Shown in pieces: positions 10,761-22,200 of a stretch of 64,000 bases of DNA. Position numbers and translations under genes: made by a program. The notes beneath the pieces were generated by a model, which saw only the letters and a list, made by a program, of their open reading frames with translations, had not been told where the DNA came from and made no database searches. The DNA is from Leucogyrophana mollusca (taxonomy: Eukaryota; Basidiomycota; Agaricomycetes; Boletales), in contig MU266413.1 in the NCBI GenBank assembly GCA_021014945.1, positions 8,286-72,285 of the forward strand, in the 5' to 3' direction. Each line of letters begins with the position of its first letter. The stretch's first letter is position 1.

Positions 10761-11202
10761 GTAGAGAGGCGAAAGGCTGGGTTTCAAGAGGGGGGAGGTA
10801 AGTGGATACCACAGGATATGATAGAGAAAAGGCAAGTAGAATAGATCCCGTGCACTGCGAGTGCGTATAATTCCCCCTGACAAAAGGTCATGTTCATACC
10901 GTTAGTTATCTATCGATATCTGCTATCATATCTATTCGTTTTCCTGACACTTGGTGGCCCGTGGGCGTTGGAAAGTCATCGCGCGGAGGAGTGTATAGCG
11001 TCGGTGTCGGATTGTCATTGGTACACATAAACGTCTCAACATATTCAATAGTACACTTCTCGACTCTTCAGCCTCCCTGGCCTTTACGGCCAATGATCAT
11101 AACACCCAGGTCAATACAACGCAAGGACGCCAGGCTGCGTAGTATGCACGACTTACCATCGGGTTTCCAGTCAGCCACGAGCATGTTTGGTTGTTCCAAC
11201 GT
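10761..11202. other. no gene seen
   Basis: Region between the convergent permease A and secreted-peptide genes. Nothing was recognised on either strand. Confidence 0.5.
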
Positions 11203-11645
11203 TCAGGGTTGAATCCAGTTACGAGGGGTCGCCCAGTTACGAGGGGTAGCCCAGTTACGAGGAGTCGCCCAGTTACGAGGAGTCGCCCAGTTACGAGGGT
11301 TTGCCCAGTTACCAGGTCTAACGCAGAACCCATCAGTACCCACCAACGTGATACAACGCCTCAGGGGGAGGAACGATGGTGTGATGATACGCACTCTTCG
11401 TCATTAACCTTAGGCCTGTAGCAGTACATACTATTAGAATCACGCAGCCCCGAACCGACGCAAACATCTACTCACGGCACAACCCCTCCGTTAGGGCCTT
11501 CCTTGCTCCTGTAGAGAATGGAAAGAAATGGCCATGACTCAGCCATCGGCGTCGAAAGCGACTTTGTAAAGCCAATATCAACTCACGGAATGACCCCAGC
11601 AGCAGCAACGGCGACGAAAAGCGCAAGGATCGAAAGATATTTCAT
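11203..11645 (-). CDS. small secreted peptide precursor with (NWATPR)n repeats
   Basis: Four exons: 11645-11587, 11508-11476, 11430-11395 and 11317-11203. The three introns begin GTGAGT, GTGAGT and GTGCGT and end CTACAG, AATAG and GTTAG. Phases 2, 2 and 2 close exactly to 80 residues. Residues 1-17 (MKYLSILALFVAVAAAG) are a textbook signal peptide. A short middle part holds one cysteine (MYCYRPKV). The last exon encodes GNWANPR, four exact NWATPR units and a final NWIQP before the stop. A TATA box stands about 46 bases upstream of the ATG. I know no family with this repeat. The layout (signal peptide, short spacer, tandem short peptides each ending in Arg) resembles fungal repeat precursors processed in the secretory pathway, but the usual Lys-Arg Kex2 sites are absent. 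Structural protein or cell-wall peptide are alternatives. Confidence 0.72.
11215..11322. repeat. 18-bp minisatellite, six copies
   Basis: Plus-strand unit CCAGTTACGAGG(G/A)GTCGC, nearly identical in the first four copies and diverged in the last two. All but the rightmost few bases lie in the last exon of the secreted-peptide gene, where each unit encodes one hexapeptide. Confidence 0.95.
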
Positions 11646-11690
11646 GATGCACTTGGATGTCCTGAGGAGGTGGATCCGCGTGTGGAGGCC

Positions 11691-11697
11691 TTTATAT
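11691..11697 (-). promoter_or_regulatory. TATA box of the secreted-peptide gene
   Basis: The minus strand reads GCGATATAAAGG, with ATATAAA about 46 bases before the ATG at 11645. This supports the chosen start and strand. Confidence 0.6.
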
Positions 11698-11884
11698 CGC
11701 AGGGCGAGTGGGTCGCCCGGAACACCGAGGCTCCAGCATCGTGCAAGTGGGTCCAATATTGAATTAATTGCGCAAGCAGAGCCAATATCAGTGGTCAGAG
11801 TCCTTCTCGATGAGGAAACCAGCGCATGCCAATGGGGCCTGATGGAGCCCACTTCAATGGCCGGCCAGGTAGACAAGTGACAGG

Positions 11885-11923
11885 GACCGGCCTGACCGAC
11901 CGACCTGACCTGACCCGACCCGC
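11885..11923. repeat. GACC-rich low-complexity tract
   Basis: Irregular runs of GACC, CTGACC and CGACC over about 40 bases in the intergenic region. No further function is apparent. Confidence 0.7.
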
Positions 11924-12291
11924 TTGTGTCCGTCGGTTGCCGGTCGTCCATATGGCTGACAGGGCATATAGAGTGACGTCGGACGTCCGTCGGATGGATA
12001 CTTGCCGACCCACGCCTAAGTCTGCTTTTTGAGGACTGCGGGAGGCCTTGGATGAGACCATATCCAAGTTGGAACGACAGGTCGTGATGGACAAGCTACT
12101 ATAGGGAAAAGTCTGCGTGAAGCGAAGAACTTGTGTGATGGTTGGGTCGAAGTCGTGCGTGTTGTTTGACTTTGGGAACTTCGATGAAGCAGGCAGACCA
12201 AAGTTTCGAACGAAGACTAGTCGTTCCTTCTCAACGATGGAAGTGGGTAACCTCTCGTCTATGTGCATTGTCTTTGGCATCCGGGGTCACC

Positions 12292-12907
12292 ATGCAGGCC
12301 AAAGCCTTCAAAATGAGATATTTGTCCCGAGATTGTCACGAGTCGTTCTCATGTCGCAAAACAGATCATACTCGGCTTTTACCGCCAGCTCTTCATCCCA
12401 AAGTCAGGTTAGACGTGGTAAGGCTCGCCGTGCTCCGGAACTAATTCAACCTCACCTTGCTCTCGCAGCTGGAAGAGATGGTGCGTACGACACCTCCCCT
12501 CGATGATCTCCATCCCATACTCCGTGCAGAACAGCACCGCAGACGACCAGAGAGATCGCCGCCAGCTCTGTATTACGGTCACCCTACCTCCAATACCTGG
12601 CAGTTGAACTCGGCTTCACTCACACCGACTTCAATATTATAACAAGGTTCGCTTTGGTAGCCGTGCTGAACATCTCGACCTCCTCCTCGACAAGTTCAAT
12701 GGGCAGCACGACCTCGCTGTTCCGTTCCAGGCGGAAGTTCTGTGGTACAACGACCAGGGCAACTTCGTAATCTTCCGGTTCAGTAACTACGATTCGGGAG
12801 AGGAGAGGATCGTGTCCCCGGCCGCAAAGGAACTGTGCGAGGAAGTGACGGCGGCAGTAGAGGGTCGAAGTGATATGTCTCGTATGGCCGCTATCGCTGG
12901 GGCTTGA
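12292..12907 (+). CDS. hypothetical protein, uncertain exon model
   Basis: The last exon (12647-12907, 87 codons with stop) is convincing: it has a charged, protein-like composition (SRAEHLDLLLDKF, EVLWYNDQGNFVIFRF, SGEERIVSPAAKELCEEV) and a clean stop. Upstream I can only propose a phase-consistent chain of 12292-12417, a 12-nt microexon at 12469-12480 and 12543-12569, giving 141 residues. The microexon and the GTATTA donor are weak. An indel that has broken a longer exon is an alternative explanation. No family was recognised. Confidence 0.35.
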
Positions 12908-13702
12908 AGTGGTGGTAAAGGTATTCATTTCCCCTCTCGACTCGTTTTCCCGTGCATACATCATCTCATATTTCGAATCTCGCCCCAACCGTCGGACTCG
13001 GAGACTGTCGCATAAGGACCGCCACAATCGCTATACCGGCTCCGCTTGCGACTAGACAACGAATGGAGCTGGAGCTGAACCGAGAGAAAGCTGCTGCTCT
13101 TTGTCGATGCCATTCCTTGGAGATACACCCAAAGCCTGAGTTGATAGGGTAGTGTTGGAGTTGAGATGCACATCTTTGAAATGACATATCACGGAGGACG
13201 AGCCATTATGGAGATTTCAGAGAGTAAGTCCTCCTGAAACGATGCATGGACCTGGGCGATGGTTGGCCGAAGCCATGGATGTCATTGAAGAACTTTGATG
13301 TCCCTGGGCAATCCGAAGGCCTTCGTCCCCCTCAGAGCCGATGGAGGGTTTTCTGTAGTAGCCAAATAAACTCACCATTGAACACCGAATGACTGGCTAG
13401 TCACCATCGAAACCCGGACTCCCAGTCTTAAATCCGTGTCTGACTTGAAGCTTCAAGCTCTGAACATCTGACTCCCGAAATACTGTGGGGAAGGCGGCCG
13501 ATCCGTTATCCAGACCAGGTGAAGAGTCAAACGTGGCTAGCTGTAAAACGAGCTGCTGTTCTCTGGTATGAAATCCAAGGACGATGAGTGGTTGCCACTG
13601 GCTGGGACATATGGCCCGTCAGATCTTTAAACGGCGCACCACGAGAACTCGTCCAAACGTGGCAGCATAGACGCCTGTTCCCTACTGTCGGGACACTCGA
13701 CG
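12908..13702. other. no gene seen
   Basis: Short frames only, on both strands. No splice-linked coding signal was found. Confidence 0.45.
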
Positions 13703-14071
13703 TCAATCAAGGTGGCCGCTGCCAGCAAGGGCACTGAAGGATACGAGTACAGCGACGTCCTCCACGAATGTTGACCAGCATGAAGCACAAAAGACTCGAA
13801 TACAAGCAGCGGATTGAATAAAGGTAGTAGAACCGGAAGAGTCGTATGTTGAAAAACAAAGAGCCATAGCCACCAACAGCATAATCACCAAAGCCCACGA
13901 AAGAGGTAGAGTAACGTTTATGTGTGCCATCTGACTGGGCCACAGGGCATCAGCGCTTGACGGAACGCTCCTGATCCTTGGACTCGGTGAGAGGAATTGG
14001 AGACGAATGATGTTTGGAGGAACTGTCATCTTTTCTCCGCCTTTCCTTACAAGGGTGCCCGATCGCGACAT
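13703..14071 (-). CDS. possible small membrane protein
   Basis: An ATG-initiated frame of 122 codons with one clear hydrophobic helix (LSWALVIMLLVAMALCF). It is divergent from the acyltransferase gene, with 89 bases between the two ATGs. No family was recognised. It may be spurious, since its first part overlaps what would be the promoter of the neighbour. Confidence 0.2.
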   Translation of the reverse strand: MSRSGTLVRKGGEKMTVPPNIIRLQFLSPSPRIRSVPSSADALWPSQMAHINVTLPLSWALVIMLLVAMALCFSTYDSSGSTTFIQSAACIRVFCASCWSTFVEDVAVLVSFSALAGSGHLD

Positions 14072-14160
14072 TTCTTCCTTGCGCCCCGTCTACTTTAAAA
14101 CCAGGCGATCGATAACCAGATGGATCGCCTCAGCTATCACCCTTTAGCGCAATCCACGAC

Positions 14161-15653
14161 ATGGGCACCATCCGCATCCAAAAACCCTTCACCTACGAGC
14201 CAACTGCGGAGGACGTCGAACCTGCGGATACACAGTCGCTCGTCCTACCCGATGGGACAAGGATTACCACCAGCACTCCGTTATCTTCGTTAGACGACGA
14301 CGACGACGATATCAATGACAAGGCCAACACGGAGCCCATCACAGTGACCGTCAACGAACTCCCGCTTTGCACCTACCGCACACTCCAGCGCAAAGCAGCC
14401 CTCGTCATCTCCGCAGTCGGCACCCCATACGAGCACTCCGCAGCCCATGTCCCATCTTACCCCGTCCTCGAAATCACACCCCCGGTCACCCCCTCCCGGT
14501 CCCGTGCATACGGTGGCGCCACGCCCTTTATCTCGATCGCAGACTTCTGGGGCCTCGTCTACACCCTCTTCACGGCCTACCATACCCAGGAAAACATCCC
14601 CATCCTACTCTCCCCCTTGATCGAGAACCATGCTCAGCTCCGCACCTATGTCTTGCGCTCGGGGCTGGGACGGACAGCGCCCTCTCCTGATGCATCCAAA
14701 GACGAGTTGTTCCTCTCCCGTGCAGCGTTCTGGCAAGGCGCAGGGACACATGGGTACCACTCCCGCGGATGGCTTCCTCCAGACACAGAATCGACGATGA
14801 ACGCCTACGCCCCCTTCCCTTCTGTCCAGTCCTTCACGCGCACCCCCCTTGTTATCGCCTCCCACCCCCTCCGGCCCCCTAAACCCAAACAGGGAGAGGT
14901 CGTATACAGGCGCTACTGTCCGACCGTCAAGCAGACCCTCGAGCTGACCTACTTCGATCTTGGGAAAGAGGGGACTGTGAGTGCCCACCTGCAAGCGTTC
15001 CACGACTGGCACAACAGCGAGCGCGTCAACAAGTGGTGGAGCGAGGCCGGCTCAATGGAGAAGCACCGCGAGTACGTGCAGGGGCTCCTCGAAGACCCGG
15101 CTGTGATGCCGCTCATCATGAGCTGGGACGGCGAGCTCATGGGATACACCGAGATCGTGTGGGTCAAGGTACGCCGTTCTTCGTGTGCCTCTATCCGCAA
15201 GGAGGGCTAATGCGCAGTGTGCATCCAGGAAAACCACGTCGCGGCGTACATCCCTGATGGCGCGAAAGACTGGGATCGCGGAGCCCACATCCTCGTCGGC
15301 GAGGAGAAGTTCCGCGGGTCAGTTCGAGGTGCGTGTTATACTTTCCTTCACTCTCAGTGCCAAGTCTGAGTACGCCCATAGCACAAGCCTGGTTCCGCTC
15401 GCTGCACCACTACTCCTTCCTTGCGGACCCACGGACCGAACGCCTCATCGGCGAGCCGCGGGCCGACAACGGTGCGATGGCGAAGGTGTCGCTCGATACC
15501 ACTATGCACGTACAGACGGTGAGTGTCCTTCTTGGGGCTGGCTGGAGAGGCACTCATATGCCGGATTTATTGCAGATATTCGACTTCCCCTACAAACGGT
15601 CCATCATGACATGGCTCCCGCGGGAGAGGTTTTTCAAGTTGGATGTGCTGTGA
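14161..15653 (+). CDS. siderophore-type N5-hydroxyornithine acyltransferase (GNAT)
   Basis: Four exons, 14161-15168, 15229-15328, 15388-15518 and 15576-15653, close to 438 residues. The C-terminal third carries the features of the siderophore acyltransferase family (IucB/SidF/SidL-like, Acetyltransf_8): FHDWHNSERVNKWW, LMGYTEIVWVK, and the run LHHYSFLADPRTERLIGEPR followed by DFPYKRS and RERFF. These enzymes transfer an acyl group from CoA to N5-hydroxyornithine, making the iron-binding hydroxamate of ferrichrome- or fusarinine-type siderophores. The N-terminal part is longer and contains an acidic run (DDDDDDIND). There is no ornithine monooxygenase or NRPS in the window, so the acceptor must be made by genes elsewhere. 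Acetyl versus other acyl specificity cannot be read from sequence. Confidence 0.85.
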
Positions 15654-16839
15654 GTGGGAAGCACTGGACTGTATGTGAGTGAGGAGGGCACACAGCTCTC
15701 CACCTCGTTTCCGTGCCGCGTTTTCTCCTGCAGCGCGCACTCATTGTATTTATCACAAATCGGACTTGTATGAGACACGCAGCATTGCATTGGCAGCATT
15801 GGGTTATGTGATGTGCTTGACCTCAAAGGGTGATATGACCCAGGGGCTGCTTTTCCATTCGGGTTGAACCCTGTGGCCCCTTTCGCTTTCCATTCACAAG
15901 TGGAGCCTTCCTTCCAACCGGCAAAAGCCGACAATGACAATCCCTGCGGCAGTCCTCATTCCAAGTCTATTGGACTCGGAAGTTCTGACTTCGCTTCTCG
16001 TTCCTCTCTTCTATTTCTTCCCTTCTATAAGCAACGGGTTAGACTGTGCGCTCACCGCGCAATGCACAATACATTTGCAATCACGGCACCTCGACTACTT
16101 ACCTTGACCCCCTTGGCAAGCACCACTCAATTAGAACACTGATCAGCTCTGGGAGCGACACATCAACTGGGCGTTGAAACGATCATCTGGGTAACATTGG
16201 ATTCAGAGGGATCAGCTGCCACCGGCAATCCGTCATCCTAGCTCAATCCCTCAGTTTCGCTGCCGAACTTAGACTGGCTGCCATTCGCCAGGGGGACAAC
16301 AGAGAGGCTTTAACTTTCCCCGCAAACGTCCTACCTTCGTGACTTCCCCGCAGATGATTTTCAAATCAAGAATGTTTGGTTGGTGGTGTCTGGTGCTCCT
16401 AACTCACGAAGATTCACCCTCATACAATCTTCGTTCTGAGCTGCGTTTTCCTTCCAAGACTCATTATATCCGATGCAGATCAGTCGACCCTGAAGTGTTG
16501 CACGAACTTCAGCACCCGCGGCCCCGCATCATATGACAGGGACGCAGTTTCGAAAGATCGAAGGTTCACAGCCTTTACTGAATATGTTTCTCCGCAACAT
16601 TTGATTCTGGAACTCGTCAAAGTCTTGGCACGCGCTCGCCCGCCACCTGAACTGCTGCAAGCGACAATAAGCGACGGGATGAACCAAACCATGCTTCGGG
16701 CCCACTCGACCTGCACCGCAAGGATAACGCTCATGACGACCTCCATGGGTCACAGTTGATGATTACATGGTAGCCTAGCTAGCTAGATGGTGCTTACTTA
16801 CAATCTATATACTTCTGCAGCACATTCCTGCGTTCTCTA
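15654..16839. other. intergenic, no gene seen
   Basis: Between the 3' ends of the convergent acyltransferase and permease B genes. Only short uninformative frames. Confidence 0.5.
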
Positions 16840-19155
16840 TCATGAATGACTTGGGTACACGCGCTTGAACACGTTCCTCGAAACACCATCATCCTGCAAC
16901 ACGGTCTCCCGCTCCAGCTTGTACCCGTGCCGCTGAGGTGCCCACCTGAAGGTGACATACCAGTATCCGGCGCCGACGAATCCGACCGAGATCGCTATTG
17001 CAACGTGAGACTGAACGACGCGGTCTTTCAGTTCGCATATCCAAACGCAAAACAGAATATACACACCCAATATGGCAGATGCGCATAGACAGTCGATCCA
17101 GCTTGGGGAGGGATGAGAGGGACGACAGCGAGGAAAACATTCGACAAAAGGAAGAACACGACGGCGGGTTTGAACGCGCGGAAGGGCGGGTTCCAATCGT
17201 AGGACTTGTAGGCGGGTGTGTATAAGAGGAGGAGCCCACTTGAGATGAGGGTATTGGCCATCGTTAGGGGGTATGAAGACACTGGGGGAATGGGGAGTCA
17301 GAAAGGCATTAAGGAAAGGGGGGCTGAACATACTATTGACGATGAAAAGGTAAGCGTCCCCGGCAGGGGCGACGAGCACAGTAATCACGGACACCGTCCA
17401 TTGCATCAAGAGACCCGGGAGAGGCGCGTTGAAAGGCTTGTTGCTCGAGAAGAAGGCGGAGAACGGGACAACACCCTCACGACCTAGTTCCTGGATGACT
17501 GTGGGACATCGATTGTTTAGGATAACGACAACGGAGATGGCACGGGAATTGGACTTACCGCGACCTTGAGTGAAGAGGATGGAAAGGTTGCTCGCAAGCG
17601 TCGACAACGCTATGATCACACTCAGGATCTATACAAGACACGACATAAGCCCTAGTACCACACATCAGACGGGTTCAGAGTCCTACCCTCGATGTGGCTG
17701 GACCGTATAGGTTACGGAAAAACAATGACCTGGAAGATATCAGTAGATATCTAACATTATTTGAGTCGACGACCTACGCAGCAGCAGTACCGCTCCCCAA
17801 CATATCTTCCTTGGAGATGACCGCGAAGTATGCAATGTTAATGGAGAGGTAGGCACAAGCAACGAAAAGCATCGCGATCGGGGCAGCGCGTTTGATCGTC
17901 CGTACTGGATCGCGAACTTCGGACAAGGCGTAGTTGGCGTTCGAATAGCCTATATAGGACCTACATTACAAGGTAGTTAGATTTCTATATCCACTGCACG
18001 AGATCAAACAGAACGAAACGAACCATATCACGTTATACATCCCCGTCACGAAGGCATTAAGTGACAAGTCGGTGCCTTGCCAGAACTCGTCCCATGTAAA
18101 GTTTTTCGGAGGATCATACGACTCTTTGATCTCAAACCCTGGTACACCTACGAGGCAGAACAACCCCGAGAAGGAGATGAGAACGAGGACCACAAGCTTG
18201 AATATTCCGAGGGCGTTCTGCAGTCGGACGCCCCATTTAAAGAAAACACCGTGCATGATAAGGCAGAAGGTCATAGACATGAAGGCCATGATCCGAACAT
18301 TGACGGGTGATGTCTCGATGGCCAATGCGTGTAGGGAGTCTGTGTATTACCTTGTTCGTCAATAAGAAGCAGACAGTGATCGAGGGAAACCCACATTCGC
18401 CAAAGACGACACCAGATGCGGCCATGGAGCTCTGTGGCGCTGTATTAATTAATATGTCATATTGGAGGTCGCGAAACGACGTACGATGCCCATCATGTAC
18501 ACAGCGTATACACATGTCACAAGGAACTTTGGCTTGCGGAAAAGGTACTCCAGGTATGTCTTCTCTCCGCCACTTCGTGGCAGTCCCTGCGCAGCAACAT
18601 AAGTTCAAAAGGCTCGTGAGAAGGAAACAGGACAGTGCATACCGTTCCAAACTCAATGTACACAGCCGTCCCTGCGGCTGCCACTAGAGCGCCAAGAATC
18701 CACATAACGAAAGTCATGCCTACACTTCCTGACGACCGCAGAATGATGCTCGGTGCTGCAAAAACTCTGGAAGCAGTCAGTCACCGGACAATGTTTTGTG
18801 TCGTTCCCGTACCCAGTGCCGATCACCCTATTGAAGATGAGGAATATGGCACTGGCGAGGCCTTGAGTGACGAATGAGCATGTCTTCCGCCAAAGGACAG
18901 TGTCCGAACACGCACCTAACTGTCGTTTTGCTTGTGGAACGGCATCAAAGTCTTCACCCGTCCCTGCCGCAGTGTACGACGTCAGGAAAGTATTCCGCAA
19001 GAGTTATTTTTGGTCATTGGCGTACCATGGACGACATCTTCTACCCCTCCCTCCGAGTCACTGTTCTTTGTTGATCCATACCGGGTATGGGAGCGCAAGA
19101 GCGGCTGTATCTCCCATGAGGGACTTGATTCCGGATCGTGACCTGACGATGGCAT
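16840..19155 (-). CDS. amino-acid permease, Mup1/LAT-like, copy B
   Basis: Thirteen exons: 19155-19026, 18963-18916, 18861-18813, 18766-18643, 18586-18485, 18431-18395, 18339-18024, 17960-17778, 17729-17687, 17628-17559, 17498-17334, 17281-17067 and 17010-16840. Phases close to 550 residues. Every intron sits at the same codon and phase as in copy A, and exons 3 to 12 have identical lengths. The hallmark segments are kept (FLIFNRVIGTG, SGGEKTYLEYL, IGYSNANYALSEVRDPVRTIKR, SSNKPFNAPLPG). The N-tail and the last residues differ. It is inferred to be an intact plasma-membrane amino-acid importer, probably with divergent substrate or expression. A TATA box precedes the start. Confidence 0.9.
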
Positions 19156-19218
19156 TGGAGGATGAGGAGTGAAAAGGGGACGGTATCAGAGTACATGGAT
19201 GCTATAAGAGTCAGAGGT

Positions 19219-19227
19219 TATATATAT
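19219..19227 (-). promoter_or_regulatory. TATA box of permease copy B
   Basis: The minus strand reads CCCATATATATAACC, 64-72 bases before the ATG at 19155. Confidence 0.5.
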
Positions 19228-19229
19228 GG

Positions 19230-22200
19230 GCCAAGTGTGAGGCGTGGCGGTAACGGTAGAATCCAGCTCCAAACGGTTTCTGACGAGAGACCGCCTGTGA
19301 TCAAGAAAGGGAAGCGGTTCACCTGAGGCACGCAGTTTGGGAACTCAATTATTGAGCATTCGAGGATCACGAAGCAGGCGTTAACAACCGAGCGTCAAAT
19401 CAGTTCACGTCAGTTCGTCCCTAGAACCGTCGAGAGATAACCTCTTACACGTACAAAACCTGACAAAACCATCGATAAAACCTCTGCCGACGTCGTCTTC
19501 CATGCAGCGAACAGTCATCACCGCACAACCTGCAGCTGAGCAGAACAGATCCCTGACAACGTGCCTCTATGTAGACTTCGGGTCCGGCCTCCAATAATTT
19601 CCGTACCTTCCTTTACATGTACTAACGTATCCACGACAGATCCTGTGCTCCGTCTAAACTGGAACGCCCATCGCTCACTGCATCCTGCAGGACAATAGCT
19701 TGACTCGCCGAATTCCGTTCTTTCTCTTCACGGTCTTGCTTATCTCTGTGGCAAGACTATGTGCAGTGTCACTTGGTGTTCGTTAAGAGGTTAGCCCGGA
19801 AATACGGTTTCAAACCTTCTTACCAAAGATAAAACATCACCATTCACTGGGCAATGTCTCTAAGTATATTCAGGCTAGGTAGTAAGAGGTACAGCACGCA
19901 GCAAAAACACATTGTCCTAGTCCTGTATTTCCAGTCACCGCCTCATGTGGCACAACCTCCCTTGAAACCTTGTAAAGGACACAGGGGATCATCGTCCTGC
20001 CAAAGTCCAACCGTCACACAAGAAGTCCTGCCACCTCTCTTACAGCATCCCATTTTGCACGGAAGAGATAGGATCGTAGCCCTGGATCTCTACGACACAC
20101 TCATATAGATTGCCATTTGCCCGTCGACGAACGACGCTGCCGGAAGTTTTTTTAGCCAAACCATCCCCACCATGTGGCTCAGGGCCCGCGCTCCACTGTA
20201 CAAATCCGACGCCGCTATGTCGTAAATTCATTACGAGGGGTTTCCAAGGTCGTTTTGCCGCTGTCAAGACCTCAGCTGGACGCCAGAAAGTTGCACACGG
20301 TGGGTACACAAGACCCCTTCCCTTCCATACCACATCGGCGGATAGACAAGTAGTAATCCGATCTCCACGACCGCCGCGGTGGCCGAGTGAACTTCCGGCG
20401 ACTGCATGATTGCAAGGCTTGGTGTCAGAGACGGGCTTCATCTTGCCTTCATCGTGCAACCAGCTACAATGTACTCTCCACTAGGCGGACCGTAATAGGA
20501 CGATCGTCGTAGCTGCAAAGTACGTTCCCCACTCACGTGGTGAGTAAGTGACTCGTTGCAAGCGAGCTGCGTCATCATGAATCTTTCACATGATCACCAG
20601 AGTCGTTTTCAGACTGTTTATCTCGCACACGGTTTTCTTGGGGTTTCTCAATCTTGCACTTCTGCTTGGAGCTTTCCATCGATAAATGGACAGGAATGCC
20701 GACTCGAGGTCATCGGTCCACCGCACAAATTGGACGATGGCCTCATTTGTCAGGTGACATACTCGAAACATGCTCGTCGGCACTATTTTCTATTCCAAGA
20801 ATTCATGAAAAAAGAGGGTGCGGTCCTATCATCATCGCTATCTGAACACTGATATGGCCTTCTCGGGTCTGCGGCACAAGGGTGGCTCTATGGCAGAACA
20901 TGACACCCATCCTTTGGATACTTTGAGCGATTTCGGGAACACCATGAGGCGTTGAGGACCACTTTGTGCCCGTACATTCATCCATTGCGGAGATGCCCAG
21001 GACATTGTCCCAATGGACTTGCCGAGTTTTCCACCTACGTGAGTGCAGATCTCTCTCAGGCTATATAGATTGCTTATCTCTGAACACAATCCCTAAGCAT
21101 GATCGTCCGTCGCCAGCTCCGGCACATTTTACCACCACCTCCAGATATCTGGCATATTTATAGGCATGGACCCCGGCACGGCGGACGGTTGAGCACACCC
21201 TCCTTTGAACCAGGTCACATTCCCAAACCAGTGTGTTGTTCTAGGCCCGTACGTGCGCGGGGCAAATCAAGCATGCACGAGACCCAAAAAACAAACAAAA
21301 TTGATCGATACGCTGCCACAACACCTGAGACTCCGGGCTCCAAAGTTTCCTTACCTGGGTCGCTGTTCGCCGAAATGCACTACCCCCTGGCTCGCAGTGA
21401 CCGCTCTCTGGCCTTGTAATGCGGTTGAAGGTATGGATTTTGTTATGCGACCGATTAACTCCGAGAATATCATGTGCAAACCGACATCCACCTCTGAGAC
21501 GACATTCAATGCTTCATATCCGCTCAAGTACCATTGCTGGTCTTCTACCGTACTTAACGCGTCCCTATACTTGTTCTTGCTGCGCCTATCTAGCCCTAGA
21601 GGCAATATCCCTTCGCCTACACCATCGCAGAGCTGGGTGGAAGGTGCCGCTGTCATTCCCGCAAATCTCGGCTTGGAAACATGGTCGGCGGCTATCCAAA
21701 TGGCGTCCAACCACCATTTGAATCTGCGAAATAATTTTTATTCGATTATGAAGTTCCAGAGCGTTCGATTTGATAGGTGTTCAGCTCGACAAGTGTATGC
21801 AGCACGGAGGGTTGTGTATCGCTACCAAATCCACTGTGCGTTCTTTCAGTGTTCACGCCATCCCACAATCTACTCACAAGAAAGAAAGGTCATTTTAGAG
21901 AAAGATACTCACTTGGAAATTTGGCTTTCCCTGATCCCCCCAGGGACGAATGGGCAACTCCATCGTTCGTATTTTTCAGTGCGTGGCTTCCATGGCGTGC
22001 TTAACGTCCATGCTTGGCAACTCTTACGAACGGACTCTAATGGTGCCGACTACGTTATCGCAAACCCGATTCGTGCAACGCCCAGGTTAGCGTGACTATG
22101 GGACGATGGCGACTGAAGGTCAAGCCAATTGCCAACTTGCCACCCCGGACCATGCGATCATTCTTTGGCGTCAAACCTAAACCATCGACTCCAAGTTTGC

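Noticed and set aside
11097..11333. Alternative frame of the 18-bp minisatellite (LVTGRL repeats)
   Set aside because: All frames of an 18-bp repeat are open. Only the NWATPR frame joins a signal peptide through phase-matched introns.
20370..20450. tRNA-like A box (GGTGGCCGAGTG)
   Set aside because: No matching B box (GGTTCGAAnCC) or acceptor-stem pairing could be found downstream on the same strand.
21205..22095. 296-codon plus-strand open frame
   Set aside because: Opens with TTG, has no recognised domain or repeat, and sits in a region where many frames are open.
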